Shown: positions 19,125 to 27,080 of the stretch, piece after piece
Layout: each line of letters opens with the position of its first letter
How positions within the stretch are numbered: the first letter of the stretch is position 1
NCBI GenBank assembly: GCA_001314905.1
Contig: LJZT01000016.1
Coordinates: forward strand, 1-55,198
Direction: 5' to 3'
DNA: 55,198 bases
From: Phormidium sp. OSCR
GTDB lineage: Bacteria; Cyanobacteriota; Cyanobacteriia; Cyanobacteriales; Geitlerinemataceae
Program-made: the position numbers and the translations under genes
The notes under the pieces: generated by a model
Databases searched by the model: none
Seen by the model: only the letters and a program-made list of their open reading frames with translations
Told to the model about the DNA's origin: nothing

Positions 19125-19140
19125 TGCATAAAAACCTCCC
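19125..19140 (+). promoter_or_regulatory. TGCATAAAAACC leader motif, copy 1
   Basis: TGCATAAAAACCTCCC lies 60 bases before the YbjN-like start. Closely matching sequences precede the genes at 27081 and 29253, and a weaker one precedes 28400. The TGnATAAAA shape could be an extended -10 element; the C-rich tail is unexplained. Confidence 0.35.
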
Positions 19141-19184
19141 TCCCCAGCGTTAATGGACTAGAACGCCACCCAGGAGGGACACCG

Positions 19185-19727
19185 ATGACCATCCAAATTG
19201 AGCAAATTGCCCAGTTTCTCGACCATCGAGACTGGCGCTATGACCTGCAAGCCGAGAAGAACCGCATCATCACCGCCGTGAACTCGGATATCGTCGAGCA
19301 ATTCGTGATTGTGATTGCCGTGCAGGAGGAGGGGGAGTATCTCAGCCTCTTTGCCCCACAACTCCTTTATCTTAAAGACCATCACTACAAAGGCGTTGCC
19401 TTTCAGACCATGTTAGCCATGGCGTGGGAAGTCAAGTTATTGCGTTGGGAATATAACCCCAGTGATGGGGAAGTGCGCAGCAGTACCGGCATCGCCGTGG
19501 AGGATGGTCGGGTGACGGAGAAACAGTTTAATCGTCTCTTGTCGGGGTTGATTCAACTGACGGAGGAGGGGATGACGCGGTTGAAGCAGGTGTTGGCGAC
19601 GGGAGAGGACCCTGGACGAGTGGGGGTCGAGGCGCAGTTACTGGCGGCGTTACAGGAGATGTTGCCCGAAGAACTCCTCGGACAACTGGGGGCGCAATTG
19701 CAACAGTTGAGTGACCCCGATGCGTGA
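19185..19727 (+). CDS. YbjN-like protein
   Basis: 180 residues from the ATG at 19185, chosen because of the strong CAGGAGGGA ribosome site 7-15 bases upstream. The N-terminal 130 residues resemble YbjN / type III secretion chaperone-like folds (IEQIAQFLDHRDWRYDL, then strands with VIAVQEEGEYLSLFAPQ, then a helical half). The same domain opens the CHAT protein encoded 75 bases downstream (both share IAQFL/ICEFL, LLRWEYNPSDGEVR versus LVRWQRDPRDGEVR). The gene is thus a stand-alone paralogue of that domain and may bind or compete with it. The C-terminus is acidic and Leu/Gln-rich. Confidence 0.65.
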   Translation: MTIQIEQIAQFLDHRDWRYDLQAEKNRIITAVNSDIVEQFVIVIAVQEEGEYLSLFAPQLLYLKDHHYKGVAFQTMLAMAWEVKLLRWEYNPSDGEVRSSTGIAVEDGRVTEKQFNRLLSGLIQLTEEGMTRLKQVLATGEDPGRVGVEAQLLAALQEMLPEELLGQLGAQLQQLSDPDA

Positions 19728-19802
19728 CCAGAGACCGGGTGTCTTGAAGACACTCGGTCTCTCACCCCAACTCGTTTATGACCCGTTATCAGCGCAATAA
19801 TC

Positions 19803-22800
19803 ATGATGCACGTTCAACAAATTTGTGAGTTTCTGCAACAGCAACACTGGGCCTACCAGTCCAATCCCCAAGAACAACAGGTTCAGTTACAGCGAGAGGG
19901 GTTGACGGTCTTGATTTCCCTGGAAGAGGATGGCAAATTTGTCAAGATCGTTCTGCCCCAAGTGTTGACCCTCAACCCAGACCAGCCTCACTATGAACTG
20001 GGGTTGCAATGCCTACTGCATCTGGGGTGGCAACAGGATAAACTGGTGCGCTGGCAACGAGACCCCAGGGATGGGGAAGTGCGCCTACAAGCGGATTTGC
20101 CCCTGGAAGATGGGGAACTCAGTTCACGGCAGTTTTGGCGCACCTTGCAGGGATGCTTGCAGATTGCTCAACAGGGACGGAAACAGGTGCAACAGGTGTT
20201 GCAGACTGGAGCAGAAAGTGGCAGAACAACTCGGACGACGGGGATGAATTCTGGGGTTAACGCTCAAGCCGGGGAACAGATGGCGTTTCTGTCAATACTA
20301 TTTAAGAAAATTTTAGAGTGTAACGGTGCAGCTGAGCAGATTTATCCCCTTCTTCGGGAACATCTCAGTTTACTCAATGCCGATTTAATCCCAGCCTTGC
20401 AGCAATCCTGGCAGAGTCTGCAACGTCAGAACCCTGAACAGTCCCAGGAATTAGTGCCAGCATTATTTGTGACGTTTGGCAATTTGATTCAACAATTTCC
20501 TTTGGGGAATCGACCTTTAAATCTTGAAATTGCGATCGCCTGCTATCACGCCGCCCTCACCGTCTGGACTCGTGAGACCGCACCCTTAGATTGGGCAGGG
20601 ACCCAACATAACCTGGGGACTGCCTACTGGCAATTGCCCACGGGCGATCGCGCCAGGAACCTGCAACAAGCCATCGCCTGCTATAACGCCGCCCTCACCG
20701 TCAGGACTCGTGAGACCGCACCCTTAGATTGGGCAATGACCCAAACTAACCTGGGGACTGCCTACTCGGACTTGCCCACGGGCGATCGCGCGGGGAACCT
20801 GGAACAAGCCATCAGCTGCTATAACGCCGCCCTCACCGTCAGGACTCGTGAGAGGGCACCCTTACAATGGGCAGGGACCCAAAATAACCTGGGGAATGCC
20901 TACTCGGACTTGCCCACGGGCGATCGTGCCGAGAACTTGCAACAAGCCATCGGCTGCTATCACGCCGCCCTCACCGTCTGGACTCGTGAGACGGCACCCT
21001 TAGATTGGGCAACCACCCAAAATAACCTGGGTTTAGCCTACTGGCAAATGCCCACGGGCGATCACGCGGGGAACCTGCAACAAGCCATTAACTGCTATAA
21101 CGCCGCCCTCACCGTCTGGACTCGTGAGACGGCACCCTTAGATTGGGCAATGACCCAAACTAACCTGGGGACTGCCTACTCGGACTTGCCCACGGGCGAT
21201 CGCGCGGGGAACCTGCAACAAGCCATCCGCTGCTATAACGCCGCCCTCACCGTCTGGACTCGTGAGACCGCACCCTTACAATGGGCAACGACCCAAAATA
21301 ACCTGGGGACTGCCTACCAGAAACTGCCCAAAGGCGATCGCGCGTCGAACCTGCAACAAGCCATCGCCTGCTATAACAAGGCCCTCAGCGTCAGGACTCG
21401 TGAGAGGGCACCCTTACAATGGGCAGGGACCCAAAATAACCTGGGGAATGCCTACTGGCAATTGCCCACGGGCGATCGCGCCGGGAACCTGCAACAAGCC
21501 ATCGCCTGCTATAACAAGGCCCTCAGCGTCAGGACTCGTGAGACCGCACCCTTAGATTGGGCAACCACCCAAAATAACCTGGGGAATGCCTACTGGCAAT
21601 TGCCCACGGGCGATCGCGCGGGGAACCTGCAACAAGCCATCGGCTGCTATCACGCCGCCCTCACCGTCTGGACTCGTGAGACGGCACCCTTAGATTGGGC
21701 AATGACCCAAAATAACCTGGGGAATGCCTACTTGCAATTGCCCACGGGCGATCGCGCCGGGAACTTGCAACAAGCCATCGCCTGCTATAACGCCGCCCTC
21801 ACCGTCTGGACTCCCCAACTGTTCCCCTTGGAGTGCCTAAAAACAGCTCGCAACTGGGGTAACTTGGAATTTCGCGAAGGACAGTGGCACAATGCCTTAA
21901 CCCAATACCAAACTGCCATCGAAGCCATTGAACAATCGCGCCGCTTTGCCCTCAGTGAAGAGCGTCGTCAGCAGATTGTGCAAGAGTCCATCTACGTTTA
22001 CGAAAACGCCATCCAAGCGGCCATTAACCTCAAGGACATCGCCAGCGCCCTGGAAATCGTCGAACGAGTCCGGGCGAAGCGTTTAGTCGATTTGATGGCC
22101 ACCGCAGACCTCTACCAAGATGGGGCAATTCCCGCAGCGGTTCAAGACTGGCTGCACCGACTGGACCAACTGGACCAAAAGATTGCCCAACGTCGTCAGA
22201 ACGTCGCCTCCACCTCCACAGAGACTCCAGAAGCGCCAACGTCCCCGGAAGATTCCCCCAACACCCCGCCAGAGACTCCAGAAGATGACGCTGCCCCTGG
22301 AGACTCCCCCAAACTCCGCCACGGGGTCTCCCGTCAACTGCGCGCAGCAATGACCGCCACCCAGGAGATTCAGGAACTCGAACAAGAAAAACAGGCCATT
22401 CTCGACCAACTCAGCAACCGAGATGACGTGGTTGCCAAACTGCGAGAAGTCCAGCCGCCCAAACTCCAGGATTTTCAACCCCTCCTGTCTGAGAACACCG
22501 CTCTCGTCAGCTTCTACACCACTCGCACCGACACGCATCTCCTGATTCTCCGTTCTGGGGAGTCTCAGCCGGTTTGTTTCACCTGCCCGGGACAGGGACT
22601 CGAAACCTTGCAACTCTGGCTACGGCAGACTTGGGCAATGCTTTATCTCCAGGATGGTCGGCAGAAGCCCCGCTGGATTGCCCAAATGCCAGCCACCCTC
22701 CAGGAACTGGCGCAACGGTTGCACCTCAATGAGGTAATTGAGCAACATCTACAAGGGATTGAGGAACTGGTCTTGGTTCCCCATCTGTTTCTGCATCAAA

Positions 22801-23654
22801 TCCCCTTTGCGGCTTTACCGATTCAGGACTCGGGCCAGCGCACCTATCTCGGAGACCGTTTCCGCCTCCGCTATGCCCCCAGTCTGCAAGTGTTGGGCTT
22901 CTGTCAGGGTCGCCAGGCGGTGGAGACTCGGGAGTATGGGACTGTGGAAAATGCCACCGATGATTTGCCCTTTAGTTCCTTTGAGGGGATGACGGTGGCG
23001 CACTTGTTTGAGATTGAGTCGCAACGGCGGCTGATTGGGGCGCAAGCCAAGACGACGGCGTACCGAGGCTTGTTGGAGGCGAGTAATTACCTCGTCAGCA
23101 GTCACCACGCCCAAAGTCGCTGGGATAATCCCCTGGAGTCGGGGTTAAAACTCAGTGATGGCACGATTACGGTCAGTCAACTGTTTTCTCCGGCTTGGCG
23201 CTTTCCGCAGTTGGAGGAGGTCTATCTCTCCTGTTGTGAGACGGGGTTGTTTCTGCCGGATAGTGCCCTGGATGAGCCAGTGGCGGTGAGTACGGGCTTT
23301 CTCTGTGCCGGGGCGCGGGGGGTGATTGCCAGTCAATGGTCGATTTATGATTTGTCGGCGGCGTTGGTGTCGGGGTTGTATCACCAGCAACGTCATCGGG
23401 GCTTGTCCCGGGTGGCGGCGTTGCAGCGGGCGCAGCAGGAGATGCGGCAGATGACGGGGGAGGAGTTTCAGCAAGCCTATGCTAAACCCCTCAAGACCTA
23501 TCTCAAGTCGGAACAGCGACGGCTACAGCAAGACGTTGAGGCAGTGCATCGCTTGCAGAACGGGGAGCGACTGATTAAACGCTATTGCCATGAGGCGCAT
23601 CCCTTTGAGCATCCGGTACATTGGGCGGGTTTAGGCTGTTATGGCTTGGGCTGA
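19803..23654 (+). CDS. YbjN-TPR-CHAT protease-like protein
   Basis: 1283 residues. Domains: YbjN-like at ~1-150, homologous to the preceding gene; a helical linker; ten tandem TPR-type units of 46 residues at ~240-700; a Pro/Thr-rich linker and coiled coil (~800-880); and a C-terminal CHAT domain, the caspase/separase-like fold, from ~900. The likely catalytic pair is present: His in SSHHAQ (H1101/H1102) and Cys in YLSCCETG (C1144/C1145). The late AGARGVIASQW motif is typical of CHAT. Such proteins are cysteine proteases of signalling or cell-death type. The repeats give a sensor surface. Followed by an HTH protein and a DUF1822 gene. ATG at 19806 is an alternative start. Confidence 0.88.
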   Translation: MMHVQQICEFLQQQHWAYQSNPQEQQVQLQREGLTVLISLEEDGKFVKIVLPQVLTLNPDQPHYELGLQCLLHLGWQQDKLVRWQRDPRDGEVRLQADLPLEDGELSSRQFWRTLQGCLQIAQQGRKQVQQVLQTGAESGRTTRTTGMNSGVNAQAGEQMAFLSILFKKILECNGAAEQIYPLLREHLSLLNADLIPALQQSWQSLQRQNPEQSQELVPALFVTFGNLIQQFPLGNRPLNLEIAIACYHAALTVWTRETAPLDWAGTQHNLGTAYWQLPTGDRARNLQQAIACYNAALTVRTRETAPLDWAMTQTNLGTAYSDLPTGDRAGNLEQAISCYNAALTVRTRERAPLQWAGTQNNLGNAYSDLPTGDRAENLQQAIGCYHAALTVWTRETAPLDWATTQNNLGLAYWQMPTGDHAGNLQQAINCYNAALTVWTRETAPLDWAMTQTNLGTAYSDLPTGDRAGNLQQAIRCYNAALTVWTRETAPLQWATTQNNLGTAYQKLPKGDRASNLQQAIACYNKALSVRTRERAPLQWAGTQNNLGNAYWQLPTGDRAGNLQQAIACYNKALSVRTRETAPLDWATTQNNLGNAYWQLPTGDRAGNLQQAIGCYHAALTVWTRETAPLDWAMTQNNLGNAYLQLPTGDRAGNLQQAIACYNAALTVWTPQLFPLECLKTARNWGNLEFREGQWHNALTQYQTAIEAIEQSRRFALSEERRQQIVQESIYVYENAIQAAINLKDIASALEIVERVRAKRLVDLMATADLYQDGAIPAAVQDWLHRLDQLDQKIAQRRQNVASTSTETPEAPTSPEDSPNTPPETPEDDAAPGDSPKLRHGVSRQLRAAMTATQEIQELEQEKQAILDQLSNRDDVVAKLREVQPPKLQDFQPLLSENTALVSFYTTRTDTHLLILRSGESQPVCFTCPGQGLETLQLWLRQTWAMLYLQDGRQKPRWIAQMPATLQELAQRLHLNEVIEQHLQGIEELVLVPHLFLHQIPFAALPIQDSGQRTYLGDRFRLRYAPSLQVLGFCQGRQAVETREYGTVENATDDLPFSSFEGMTVAHLFEIESQRRLIGAQAKTTAYRGLLEASNYLVSSHHAQSRWDNPLESGLKLSDGTITVSQLFSPAWRFPQLEEVYLSCCETGLFLPDSALDEPVAVSTGFLCAGARGVIASQWSIYDLSAALVSGLYHQQRHRGLSRVAALQRAQQEMRQMTGEEFQQAYAKPLKTYLKSEQRRLQQDVEAVHRLQNGERLIKRYCHEAHPFEHPVHWAGLGCYGLG
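20521..21899 (+). repeat. 138-bp tandem repeats inside the CHAT gene
   Basis: Nine full units and one partial of 138 bases (46 codons), each encoding a unit like AIACYNAALTVRTRETAPL plus WAxTQxNLGxAY and LPTGDRAGN. Most units contain a HIP1-like GGCGATCGCG. Copies are nearly identical at DNA level apart from small blocks (ACG/AGG, TGG/AGG), which suggests homogenisation by recombination. Confidence 0.95.
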
Positions 23655-23698
23655 AATGCACTAATTGCACGTTTTGTCAAGATTAAAGAGGTGAAATC

Positions 23699-24466
23699 AT
23701 GGATAAATTTGAGCGGTCAATGGGTCAAGAGATGGGGCAAACTATGAGTAGTTCACCCCAGTCGAGGACGGCCAAGATGACGCATGAAGACAAATGTCCC
23801 CCGGAGATTCATGAGCAACTCAAGGATATTTTTCGCCGAGCCTTACAGGCGGAGTCACCAGAAGAATGTAAACGATTACGACGAGAAGGATTAAACATGA
23901 TGATGAACGCACCCAAGGAATGTTTTTGGCGGGGATATGCGCCCCACTATGAGGAGGATTTGCTCTATGTAGATGCTTCGCTTGACGCTTGGGACTATAT
24001 TGAACGGAAAATCTATGGTGATATTCGCGGTTCGGGGACGGCGGAGGAGAAAGCCTACGACCCCGACAAGGGAGATGCTAGCCCCCTTACCCTCTGGAAT
24101 ATCAACTGTAAGGGCGCTTATGAGGATAACCGTCAGGAACGGAGGGACTTGATTCAGGAGACTCGCCTGGAGGCGGGAGAGATGGCTCAAGCGGATGATG
24201 AACCCAGCCGCTTGGAGAAGGTTCGCCAAGAGTTTGAGTTAGACCCGACTGGGGCTTTAAAGACTAATTTTGTCCGCCAAACTCCCCCGCCACCGATTAC
24301 GGTTCAGTCGGTGTTACTCCGTATTTATGATTATGCCTCTTGTGGCGAAAAATGGACGCTGAAACGGTTGGCTGAGGAGTTTAATGTGTCTCCTGGGGTG
24401 ATGAATGGGGCTTGGAGTCGAACGATTCGTCCTTTGTTGGCCCAGATGGGCGATCGGCTTTGTTGA
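23699..24466 (+). CDS. Hypothetical protein with C-terminal HTH (sigma-like?)
   Basis: 255 residues, soluble. The first 60 are polar; the middle (PPEIHEQLKDIFRRAL to DASLDAWDYIERKIYG) is helical and charged. The last ~45 residues (WTLKRLAEEFNVSPGVMNGAW) form a clear helix-turn-helix. In cyanobacteria, divergent sigma-70-like proteins often sit before DUF1822 and CHAT genes, and the order here matches, but sigma regions 2 and 4 are not obvious, so this label is an inference. Good ribosome site (AAAGAGGTG) before the ATG. It starts 44 bases after the CHAT gene. Confidence 0.5.
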   Translation: MDKFERSMGQEMGQTMSSSPQSRTAKMTHEDKCPPEIHEQLKDIFRRALQAESPEECKRLRREGLNMMMNAPKECFWRGYAPHYEEDLLYVDASLDAWDYIERKIYGDIRGSGTAEEKAYDPDKGDASPLTLWNINCKGAYEDNRQERRDLIQETRLEAGEMAQADDEPSRLEKVRQEFELDPTGALKTNFVRQTPPPPITVQSVLLRIYDYASCGEKWTLKRLAEEFNVSPGVMNGAWSRTIRPLLAQMGDRLC

Positions 24467-24512
24467 TGTGTATTGATAATTAGATTGACGACATTCAACC
24501 CAGAGGAACATT

Positions 24513-25325
24513 ATGACGACTGAACAATTTGAAGAAAAATTCGGACAACTGATTCCGATTCCAAGTCGGGTTCATGACCAATTAAATGGTTTGCTGAATC
24601 GACTATCACCGGAACAAGTGCAAAGGATTCGTCCTCGGGCGATCGCCGTTTGGGTGGTGGCCCGCTATCTGAACCGCTTTGGCTATGACTGTGATTGGGA
24701 AGCCAGCAGTGTTTGGAACCCGGTTCTACAGGTGTTAACGGATTTTGCCGAGTTGGAGGTGTTTGAGGGCGATCGCCGTTTGGGGATTGTCGAATGTATA
24801 CCCCTAGCTGCGGAGGCTGAGGCGTTGGAGATTCCTGAACAGGTGGCGTTGGGCGATCGCATGGCCTACCTTGCGGTTGAAGTGAATCCGCAAAACACCT
24901 GGGGAACGATTGTTGGCGTTGCGCCAGCAGTAGAAACGGAGTTCCCGGAACTGATCATTGAGCGCGAGGAGTTTTTATCAACGGATGCGTTACTCGATTT
25001 ATTAGAAGTGGCTAATCCTCTTTTAGATGAGGCGTTGTTAGCGGAGTTACAAGCCTATTGGACTCGTCATGGCCAATGGTCTGAGGAGCAACGTCAGGGG
25101 GTTATTGCGCAATTAGAACGGGCGTTTGTGTTAGAGGATGTTGAGATTTTACGGGTGGAAACTGCGGCCCAGGAATTGGAAACGTTAATCTATCAATCTG
25201 TGGGACAGGATGTTCCTCTTGAGTTAGCCTTTAAGGAGGAGGACGATTCTTTGGGGGGCGATCGCCTGGAGTTACGAGAAATTCTCAAGCGCCTGTTTCA
25301 ATCTTTACGAGAGGATTTAGATTAG
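24513..25325 (+). CDS. DUF1822-family protein
   Basis: 270 residues. The segment RAIAVWVVARYLNRFGYDCDWEA, then NPVLQVLTDFAELEV, then RLGIVECIPL matches the first part of DUF1822. It is followed by IPEQVALGDRMAYLAVEVNP, which in the family leads into a short beta domain. Function unknown. DUF1822 genes commonly follow sigma-factor-like genes in cyanobacteria, supporting a regulatory link with the HTH gene 46 bases upstream. AGAGGA ribosome site present. A palindrome that may end transcription follows. Confidence 0.65.
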   Translation: MTTEQFEEKFGQLIPIPSRVHDQLNGLLNRLSPEQVQRIRPRAIAVWVVARYLNRFGYDCDWEASSVWNPVLQVLTDFAELEVFEGDRRLGIVECIPLAAEAEALEIPEQVALGDRMAYLAVEVNPQNTWGTIVGVAPAVETEFPELIIEREEFLSTDALLDLLEVANPLLDEALLAELQAYWTRHGQWSEEQRQGVIAQLERAFVLEDVEILRVETAAQELETLIYQSVGQDVPLELAFKEEDDSLGGDRLELREILKRLFQSLREDLD

Positions 25326-25359
25326 GATATCGGTTAACTCATCCATTAACCCATCCATA

Positions 25360-25387
25360 GTAGGGGCGAAAAATTTTTCGCCCCTAC
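25360..25387. terminator. 28-bp perfect palindrome, possible bidirectional terminator
   Basis: GTAGGGGCGAAAAA followed by its exact inverted copy TTTTTCGCCCCTAC. It lies between the convergent DUF1822 and vapC genes. Similar GTAGGGGCGAA palindromes are dispersed in cyanobacterial genomes, so it may be a repeat rather than a dedicated terminator. Confidence 0.5.
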
Positions 25388-25418
25388 CAGCCGGAACGCA
25401 ACGTCTCCCATCTGTTCC

Positions 25419-25787
25419 TTAACTTTTAATAGGCAAAGACAAAACTTGGATTTGACTAATTTTTGATAGCTGTTTATCATTCGTGATTAATACCGCTTCA
25501 CAGTCCCAAGCACTAGCAGCAATAATAGCATCAGGCATCTTTAGTCTATATTGTCGCCGTAGCTGAATTGTTTTTTCTGCAATCGTTTCATTGATAAAAA
25601 CCTGAATCGAATGTTGTAATCTTGAGCGAATTAAACTTTCTTCCTGAGAAGATAAACCCTTGAACGATAAAATTTCAATAGTTGTGATAACAGAATAACC
25701 GATAATTCCATTGGGAATCGCTTGTCTCAGTTGATTGTTAAACAATGAAATCAAAATATTAGTATCAACAAGATAATCAATCTTCAT
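25419..25787 (-). CDS. vapC: VapC-type PIN-domain ribonuclease toxin
   Basis: 122 residues from MKIDYLVDTN. The acidic PIN residues are visible: Asp in YLVDTNILI, Glu in SVITTIEIL, Asp in KMPDAIIAASA and Asp in LITNDKQL. PIN toxins cleave RNA and are blocked by a co-encoded antitoxin. An upstream in-frame ATG exists, but the ATG at 25787 overlaps the antitoxin stop by 11 bases, the normal arrangement. Confidence 0.88.
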   Translation of the reverse strand: MKIDYLVDTNILISLFNNQLRQAIPNGIIGYSVITTIEILSFKGLSSQEESLIRSRLQHSIQVFINETIAEKTIQLRRQYRLKMPDAIIAASAWDCEAVLITNDKQLSKISQIQVLSLPIKS

Positions 25788-26019
25788 CCCACTCCTGTCT
25801 AATTTTTTCTTGCCAAGCCAACCCATTCATTCCTTGAAACGCTTTTATTTTTCCTGCTAGCTGATTAAGGGGATGTGTTTTTGTCTGGGAATCGCTGTTA
25901 TCTTGGTTGTCCTTCATTTTTTGACTAAGGTATTGCAATATCTCTTGTTGTTCTTGCCAAGATAGTTGTTCAAGTAAACTCAATACTTGCTCTGGTGTTA
26001 TATTTAGAATTGGCATCAT
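25777..26019 (-). CDS. Antitoxin partner of VapC
   Basis: 80 residues, acidic. The N-terminal half (ITPEQVLSLLEQLSWQEQQEILQYLSQKM) is helical and may bind DNA or dimerise. The C-terminal half (LNQLAGKIKAFQGMNGLAWQEKIRQEWDED) looks like a toxin-binding tail. It overlaps the PIN gene by 11 bases. No named antitoxin family is certain from the sequence. Confidence 0.7.
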   Translation of the reverse strand: MMPILNITPEQVLSLLEQLSWQEQQEILQYLSQKMKDNQDNSDSQTKTHPLNQLAGKIKAFQGMNGLAWQEKIRQEWDED

Positions 26020-26131
26020 TTTTACCTGTTGGTATATCAGTTAATTTTAAATAAATTAACAAAATTCGTCAATCTTCATTCCCTAAATCGGCATCAACAT
26101 GACCGAAGCCGCCACACCCCCTACTGTGATT

Positions 26132-26623
26132 TTATGGCTTAAATTCTGTTTCCAACGCATCTTGGAGAGTGAAAGGAGGTTCACTGGGAAAGGTGGAAGG
26201 TGGTAAATGAGTTTCCGCGATCGCCAACAACCGGCCTTTACGATATCCCCGTTCAAATCCCTCCAGCAAATAAGACTTTAAACTGGGATTATCCTCCAGT
26301 AACTCCTCAATATCCTGTCGCTGAACCGCGATGGTGGCTTGCCAAGATGCACTGCGTCGTTCCGGTTGATACCTCCATTTCAGCAGATGGGCCAACAAAA
26401 TCCCTAAACGGTTGCTAAGTTCCCGTCGTTCCCGTTTCCCCATGCTTTCGAGTTCTTCGGCCAGGTGATCCCAGTCGAGATGTTCCACCTGGCGCGATCG
26501 CAGCATCGCACTTTGACGTTGAGTCCATTGGTAAAAGTCTAACTCGTACTCGCTCATCAGGGCTATAGGGTCATCAAGAAGTCGATAAAGCCAAATATTA
26601 GAGTCAATAAAAATTTTATCCAT
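26132..26623 (-). CDS. PIN-toxin remnant fused in frame to a DUF29 protein
   Basis: 163 residues from the ATG at 26623. The first 20 (MDKIFIDSNIWLYRLLDDP) are exactly the start of a PIN toxin, including the first catalytic Asp. They are followed directly by a complete DUF29 domain beginning MSEYELDFYQWTQRQ, with HLDWDHLAEELESMGKRERREL and LLAHLLKWRYQPERR, all DUF29 hallmarks. The rest of the PIN domain is gone. Either the fusion is expressed or DUF29 starts at its own ATG (26557). The fused start overlaps the AbrB-like antitoxin, so the toxin of that pair was replaced. DUF29 function is unknown. Confidence 0.75.
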   Translation of the reverse strand: MDKIFIDSNIWLYRLLDDPIALMSEYELDFYQWTQRQSAMLRSRQVEHLDWDHLAEELESMGKRERRELSNRLGILLAHLLKWRYQPERRSASWQATIAVQRQDIEELLEDNPSLKSYLLEGFERGYRKGRLLAIAETHLPPSTFPSEPPFTLQDALETEFKP

Positions 26624-26819
26624 CGAATCGATCATGTATTTCATCTCTTGACAAATCACGCCATCCCGATGCTGCCAAAGGCTTTTCAGCAAGACGATCC
26701 AGCAAACGAGATGATTTAGGCTTAATCGTTACTTCGATAACCTCTTCACCAACCATACCGATATACTCCTCAGGAATCACAATTTTGCCTTCCTCCACCT
26801 TGGCAGTAAATTGAATCAT
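26616..26819 (-). CDS. AbrB/VapB-like antitoxin, orphaned
   Basis: 67 residues. The N-terminal half (FTAKVEEGKIVIPEEYIGMVGEEVIEVTIKP) is a swapped-hairpin AbrB-type DNA-binding domain. The tail (SRDEIHDRFDG) resembles VapB toxin-binding ends. It overlaps by eight bases the PIN remnant that should have been its toxin, so the operon once encoded a VapBC pair. Confidence 0.75.
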   Translation of the reverse strand: MIQFTAKVEEGKIVIPEEYIGMVGEEVIEVTIKPKSSRLLDRLAEKPLAASGWRDLSRDEIHDRFDG

Positions 26820-26880
26820 GGCATTTATTTATTAGATTTCTCACGTTTATTTTAAACAACTTAACAAAACTCGTCAATAA

Positions 26881-26996
26881 TATGGCATGAATTGGTCTCA
26901 ATAGGACAAAAAACAGAGGAAAAGAAGGCAAAAGGCAACAGGTAGGGGATTCTCTGCCAACTCAGAGTGTCAATCAAGCCATCGAAGATTGCTATA
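26881..26996. mobile_element. MITE-like repeat, copy 2 (shortened)
   Basis: 116 bases. Left end TATGGCATGAATTGGTCTCA is degraded relative to the other copies. The right end keeps CCAACTCAGAGTGTCAATCA and ATTGCTATA. The central GGCAAGAGGC and CCCACCCC blocks are mostly missing. Confidence 0.65.
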
Positions 26997-27011
26997 GTCA
27001 TGCCCTCAATC

Positions 27012-27029
27012 TGCATAAAAACCCCTCCC
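27012..27029 (+). promoter_or_regulatory. TGCATAAAAACC leader motif, copy 2
   Basis: TGCATAAAAACCCCTCCC 69 bases before the gene at 27081. It matches the motif before the YbjN-like gene, including an AGCG shortly after. Confidence 0.35.
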
Positions 27030-27080
27030 CCAAGCGTTACTCCCATGTCAGCCGACGCAACATCACAGTTGGAGTAACCG

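Noticed and set aside
20521-21899. Possible CRISPR array because of regular repeats
   Set aside because: Units are 138 bp with no unique spacers and are in frame, so they are coding TPR repeats.
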